From Promethearchaeota archaeon (GTDB lineage Archaea > Asgardarchaeota > Lokiarchaeia > Sigyniarchaeales > SOKP01): a stretch of DNA of 64,000 nucleotides. The stretch is taken from the NCBI GenBank assembly GCA_016839555.1, contig JAEOUA010000001.1, positions 144,554-208,553 of the forward strand, in the 5' to 3' direction. Position numbers and translations under genes: made by a program. Numbering within the stretch: the first letter of the stretch is position 1; every line of letters begins with the position of its first letter. Below are positions 61,324 through 64,000 of this stretch, one piece after another. The notes beneath the pieces were generated by a model, which saw nothing but the letters and a program-made list of their open reading frames with translations, had not been told where the DNA came from and made no database searches.

Positions 61324-64000
61324 TTATCCCTCATTCCCCGTTTTTCGTATTTTTTGTATTATGATGGGGATATTAACCAATTCAGTTTTATAAGACGCAT
61401 TAAGATCTTCTATTCCATCTGCTATATTTCTCACACTTTCAAAGGAATAAATCAAATTTTCAAGATAATCAATTAAATCCCCCTTAAATACTAAAATCTC
61501 GTAATATTCTTTCAAATATTCATGAATTTGATCCACTGAAAATCCTTGTTCGATTCTTAAATTAAGAATAAATGATTCTAAATTTAGTCTGCCACATTCA
61601 CAATAGGGACTGTCCTTACAAGAACAATTAAATATGTCATTGATCCACTTTAACACGAGATCAATAAATTCTCGTGAAAATTTTTTCCGCTTCTTAATAT
61701 ATTCAGCGTCCATAAGTGAAAGAACAGAAGAACTGAAAAAATTATTAGAAAAATATTTCATATTTACGTTTTTGGAAAGATCGGCAACCACAGCTCTTGA
61801 TAAATAGACATTTTTTAAGGGTCTCAAATTTAAAACAATCTGTTTAATACTTTGCTTTTGATGCCTAATTAAGTTAATAATTTCAAAACTTTGTTCTATA
61901 GTTAAAAATGATTTGGCTATAGCTCTTGCTAATCCTGTTGCCTTTAGCCTATTATTATCTTCTAAGGTGATCAAATTTTTATTTAATAAGGTCTGGATTA
62001 AGGAATTTAGTTCATAATATCCGTTGATTAAATTATTATAAAACAAATAGAGATTTTCTTTCGCGGTTCCTTTTTTATATATTGAAATAAAAGCAAGAAT
62101 TTCTGTGAGAATTCGATCTTCATTTGGCTCCAATTCAAAATCTTTAATTTTTCCATTTAATAATCTAATTGAAATATCTTCTTCAGTTTTTTCCATCGCA
62201 GGCGAATAGACTTTCTCTGGTTGCACTAATAAATAAGCTCTTCCAATCTCATGCTTTTTTAATCTTCCCGCTCTACCAAGCATCTGCTCAAATTCAGCAA
62301 CGCTTAACCATTTAATTCCCATTGCCAGCGATTCAAAAATGACTTGACTTGCGGGAAGATCAACACCTGCCGCTAATGCAGCCGTTGCAACAACTCCTGC
62401 TATTTTTTGTGATTGAAATTCTGATTCAATCTGCTTTCTTTCAGGATTAGTTAATCCTGAATGATATGCTTTTATATTAATACCTATTTTCCCTAAATTT
62501 GCCGCAATCAGCTCACATCTCTTTCTTGCATTAGTGAAAATGATTGATTGCCCCCTATATCCATATTCTGAGATCTCAGAAAAAGCGGCCCTCACTAAAT
62601 TTCTTATAGTTTGCAATTTTGTTCTTTCATTTTGGCATAAAATTAGGTGTCTTTCAATCGGAACTGGCCTATTGGTGTATCGAACTAAATTGCTATCAAG
62701 CTTTTTTGCTAGGATTGCTGGCTCACCGACGGTTGCGCTTAAGTAGAGATATTGTGATTCGGGATAAACTGCTTTTAATCGTGATATTAAACCATCTAAT
62801 AAGAATCCTCGTTCTGGGTCTATAAGTGTTTGTATTTCATCAATAATGATGGTCGAAATCTCACCTAATTTCTCCTTTTTTCCACTTCTCAAAATATAAT
62901 CTATTGCCTCATAAGTAGCTATAATTATATTCGCATCCTTCAAGTCTTTCATTTCATAATCATACTCTTCTGTATCCAATAATGATTCCCCCACTCGCTT
63001 TATTACTTTTAAACCTAATTGATTATATTTTTCTTGAAATTCTATATGTCTAATATTTGCTAATGCTACTATGGGGACTAAATATAGCATTTTTTTAACT
63101 GGATCAACAAGAAGTTTTGAAACACCTGCTAATTCGCCGATTAATGTCTTCCCTCCTGATGTAGGGGCCATAATTAATTGATTAGTATTTTCCGATAATA
63201 ATCCTCTATCAATAGAAAGCGCTTGAATGGGTAAGAGAGTTGAAATTTTTGCCTTTTTAAGAAGTTCCTTAAATTCATTAGGTACATTTAAGTCTCTTAC
63301 TAGATAATTCAAATATTTTTTGTTTATGGGGGTACTTTTTTCTATATCATATAACGTAATTTCTCTATTTTCCTTATTTTTTACTGGATTAAAATTTGGT
63401 TTAAACGATTTAAGCACTTTTTCAATATCTTTGAATTTTAAAATAAGATGGCGGAAAAAATTTTTTAGTTTACCAGAAATTTTTTCGGATGAAACCAAGC
63501 CCATAGCCTGAGCACGTCTAAGAACAATTTTCTCGGCACAAGTTGGACAAAGAATCTGATTATTGAATGAGTTTATTTGGTGTCCTTTATTCAATATTTT
63601 AAATTTTTTTTCATGTAAACAGGTATTGCAAAAAGTTAAATTAATTATTTTTTTTGTATCAAACTGAAAACTCTTGAACATTTCCAAAAACGGTTGTTTT
63701 TCTTCAAATGAAGCTTGATTTGAAAATGCAACATATTTATTATTCGGTGAGATTAAGAATTCTTTAAACAGATTGGGATCTATTGGTCTTAATTCATCAT
63801 TTTCTAATCGTTTATCAAACTTTAAAACGCGTATTTTATCTTTAAAATCCAACCCTAAAATAACGGTTCCTTTAAAGAATGGTATAGAGACAAAAGAAAA
63901 AGAATGTTTTTTGCTGTCCGTAAGTGATTTAAGATAAAATAGATTAATATCATATAGTAATTCTTTTTTCGCTTTCTGGTCTCTATTTATAACTATGAAA
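61324..64000 (-). CDS. Ski2-like superfamily 2 helicase with zinc sites (runs off right edge)
   Basis: A large ATP-dependent DNA/RNA helicase. The frame is open from its stop at 61324 to the last base of the window; 49 codons before TTG 63852 contain no start and read coherently (INRDQKAKKELLYDINLF). The true start therefore probably lies beyond the window. Counting from TTG 63852: zinc site Cys75, 78, 102 and 105, Walker A APTSGGKT (229-236), Walker B DEIQ (338-341), SAT (372-374), then YHSGL, ATAALAAGVDLP and the motif QMLGRAGR. A late Cys cluster CSCKDSPYCECG may bind another metal. The DEIQ box and order resemble Ski2/Hel308-type enzymes. Function (repair or RNA turnover) is open. Confidence 0.85.
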   Translation of the reverse strand, partial: FIVINRDQKAKKELLYDINLFYLKSLTDSKKHSFSFVSIPFFKGTVILGLDFKDKIRVLKFDKRLENDELRPIDPNLFKEFLISPNNKYVAFSNQASFEEKQPFLEMFKSFQFDTKKIINLTFCNTCLHEKKFKILNKGHQINSFNNQILCPTCAEKIVLRRAQAMGLVSSEKISGKLKNFFRHLILKFKDIEKVLKSFKPNFNPVKNKENREITLYDIEKSTPINKKYLNYLVRDLNVPNEFKELLKKAKISTLLPIQALSIDRGLLSENTNQLIMAPTSGGKTLIGELAGVSKLLVDPVKKMLYLVPIVALANIRHIEFQEKYNQLGLKVIKRVGESLLDTEEYDYEMKDLKDANIIIATYEAIDYILRSGKKEKLGEISTIIIDEIQTLIDPERGFLLDGLISRLKAVYPESQYLYLSATVGEPAILAKKLDSNLVRYTNRPVPIERHLILCQNERTKLQTIRNLVRAAFSEISEYGYRGQSIIFTNARKRCELIAANLGKIGINIKAYHSGLTNPERKQIESEFQSQKIAGVVATAALAAGVDLPASQVIFESLAMGIKWLSVAEFEQMLGRAGRLKKHEIGRAYLLVQPEKVYSPAMEKTEEDISIRLLNGKIKDFELEPNEDRILTEILAFISIYKKGTAKENLYLFYNNLINGYYELNSLIQTLLNKNLITLEDNNRLKATGLARAIAKSFLTIEQSFEIINLIRHQKQSIKQIVLNLRPLKNVYLSRAVVADLSKNVNMKYFSNNFFSSSVLSLMDAEYIKKRKKFSREFIDLVLKWINDIFNCSCKDSPYCECGRLNLESFILNLRIEQGFSVDQIHEYLKEYYEILVFKGDLIDYLENLIYSFESVRNIADGIEDLNASYKTELVNIPIIIQKIRKTGNEG

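Overview
The window is AT-rich, densely coded archaeal DNA and most likely comes from an Asgard archaeon, probably Lokiarchaeia-like. The main evidence is the set of eukaryote-like proteins: two actin-related proteins, a gelsolin-domain protein, one complete and one partial roadblock/LC7 protein, a longin-like protein next to a DRG/OBG-type GTPase with a TGS domain, and an MglA/Arf-like small GTPase. Archaeal traits agree with this: tRNA genes interrupted by introns, an AbrB-ACT regulator, an archaeal-type polyprenyl synthase, and TATA-like boxes close to start codons. Bacterial-type genes (gyrA/gyrB, purH, folD, Nnr, a type IIG restriction-modification enzyme) are mixed in. The taxonomic call is inferred from gene content only.

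Layout. 1-5 kb: end of a roadblock protein, an SDR oxidoreductase, a DUF6786-like protein and a two-gene operon of unknown function. 5-9 kb: tandem YhhN/TMEM86-like membrane proteins, the first with two key residues replaced; an intron-containing tRNA-Thr beside an RNase Z-like enzyme; a decayed surface-protein gene; and a tRNA-Met that appears to carry two introns. 9-12 kb: DUF169 protein and bifunctional Nnr. 11.8-19 kb: a same-strand run of gelsolin, roadblock, AbrB-ACT, coiled-coil, divergent actin-like, catalytically dead CHAT-like and PLD-like proteins. This is the best candidate for an undescribed system. 19-24 kb: type IIG restriction-modification enzyme, small GTPase and a phosphoesterase. 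24-32 kb: UroD-like protein and a gyrB-gyrA operon, with a large homing-endonuclease intein placed directly after the catalytic tyrosine of GyrA.

32-40 kb: a second phosphoesterase, membrane proteins including a CPBP protease, a polyprenyl synthase, a radical SAM protein, a divergent IMPDH-family enzyme and an MNT/HEPN pair. 40-43.5 kb: a very short zinc-binding gene, purH, and a 1 kb intergenic region with three evenly spaced 8-bp direct repeats. 43.5-50 kb: a 920-residue helical/winged-helix protein, a PH-like membrane protein, an MBL hydrolase, a ModE-like regulator and a well-conserved actin-related protein with two zinc ribbons inserted near its C terminus.

50-57.5 kb is a carbohydrate/lipid island: GPH-type transporter, ceramidase-like/PIG-L deacetylase fusion, glycerol-1-phosphate dehydrogenase-like enzyme, Gfo/Idh/MocA oxidoreductase and DegT aminotransferase. 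57.7-64 kb holds folD, a zinc-ribbon protein, the longin and TGS-GTPase neighbours, and a Ski2-like helicase whose reading frame runs off the right edge. PurH and FolD are linked through folate one-carbon chemistry. The cytoskeletal genes fall in at least three separate places rather than one operon.
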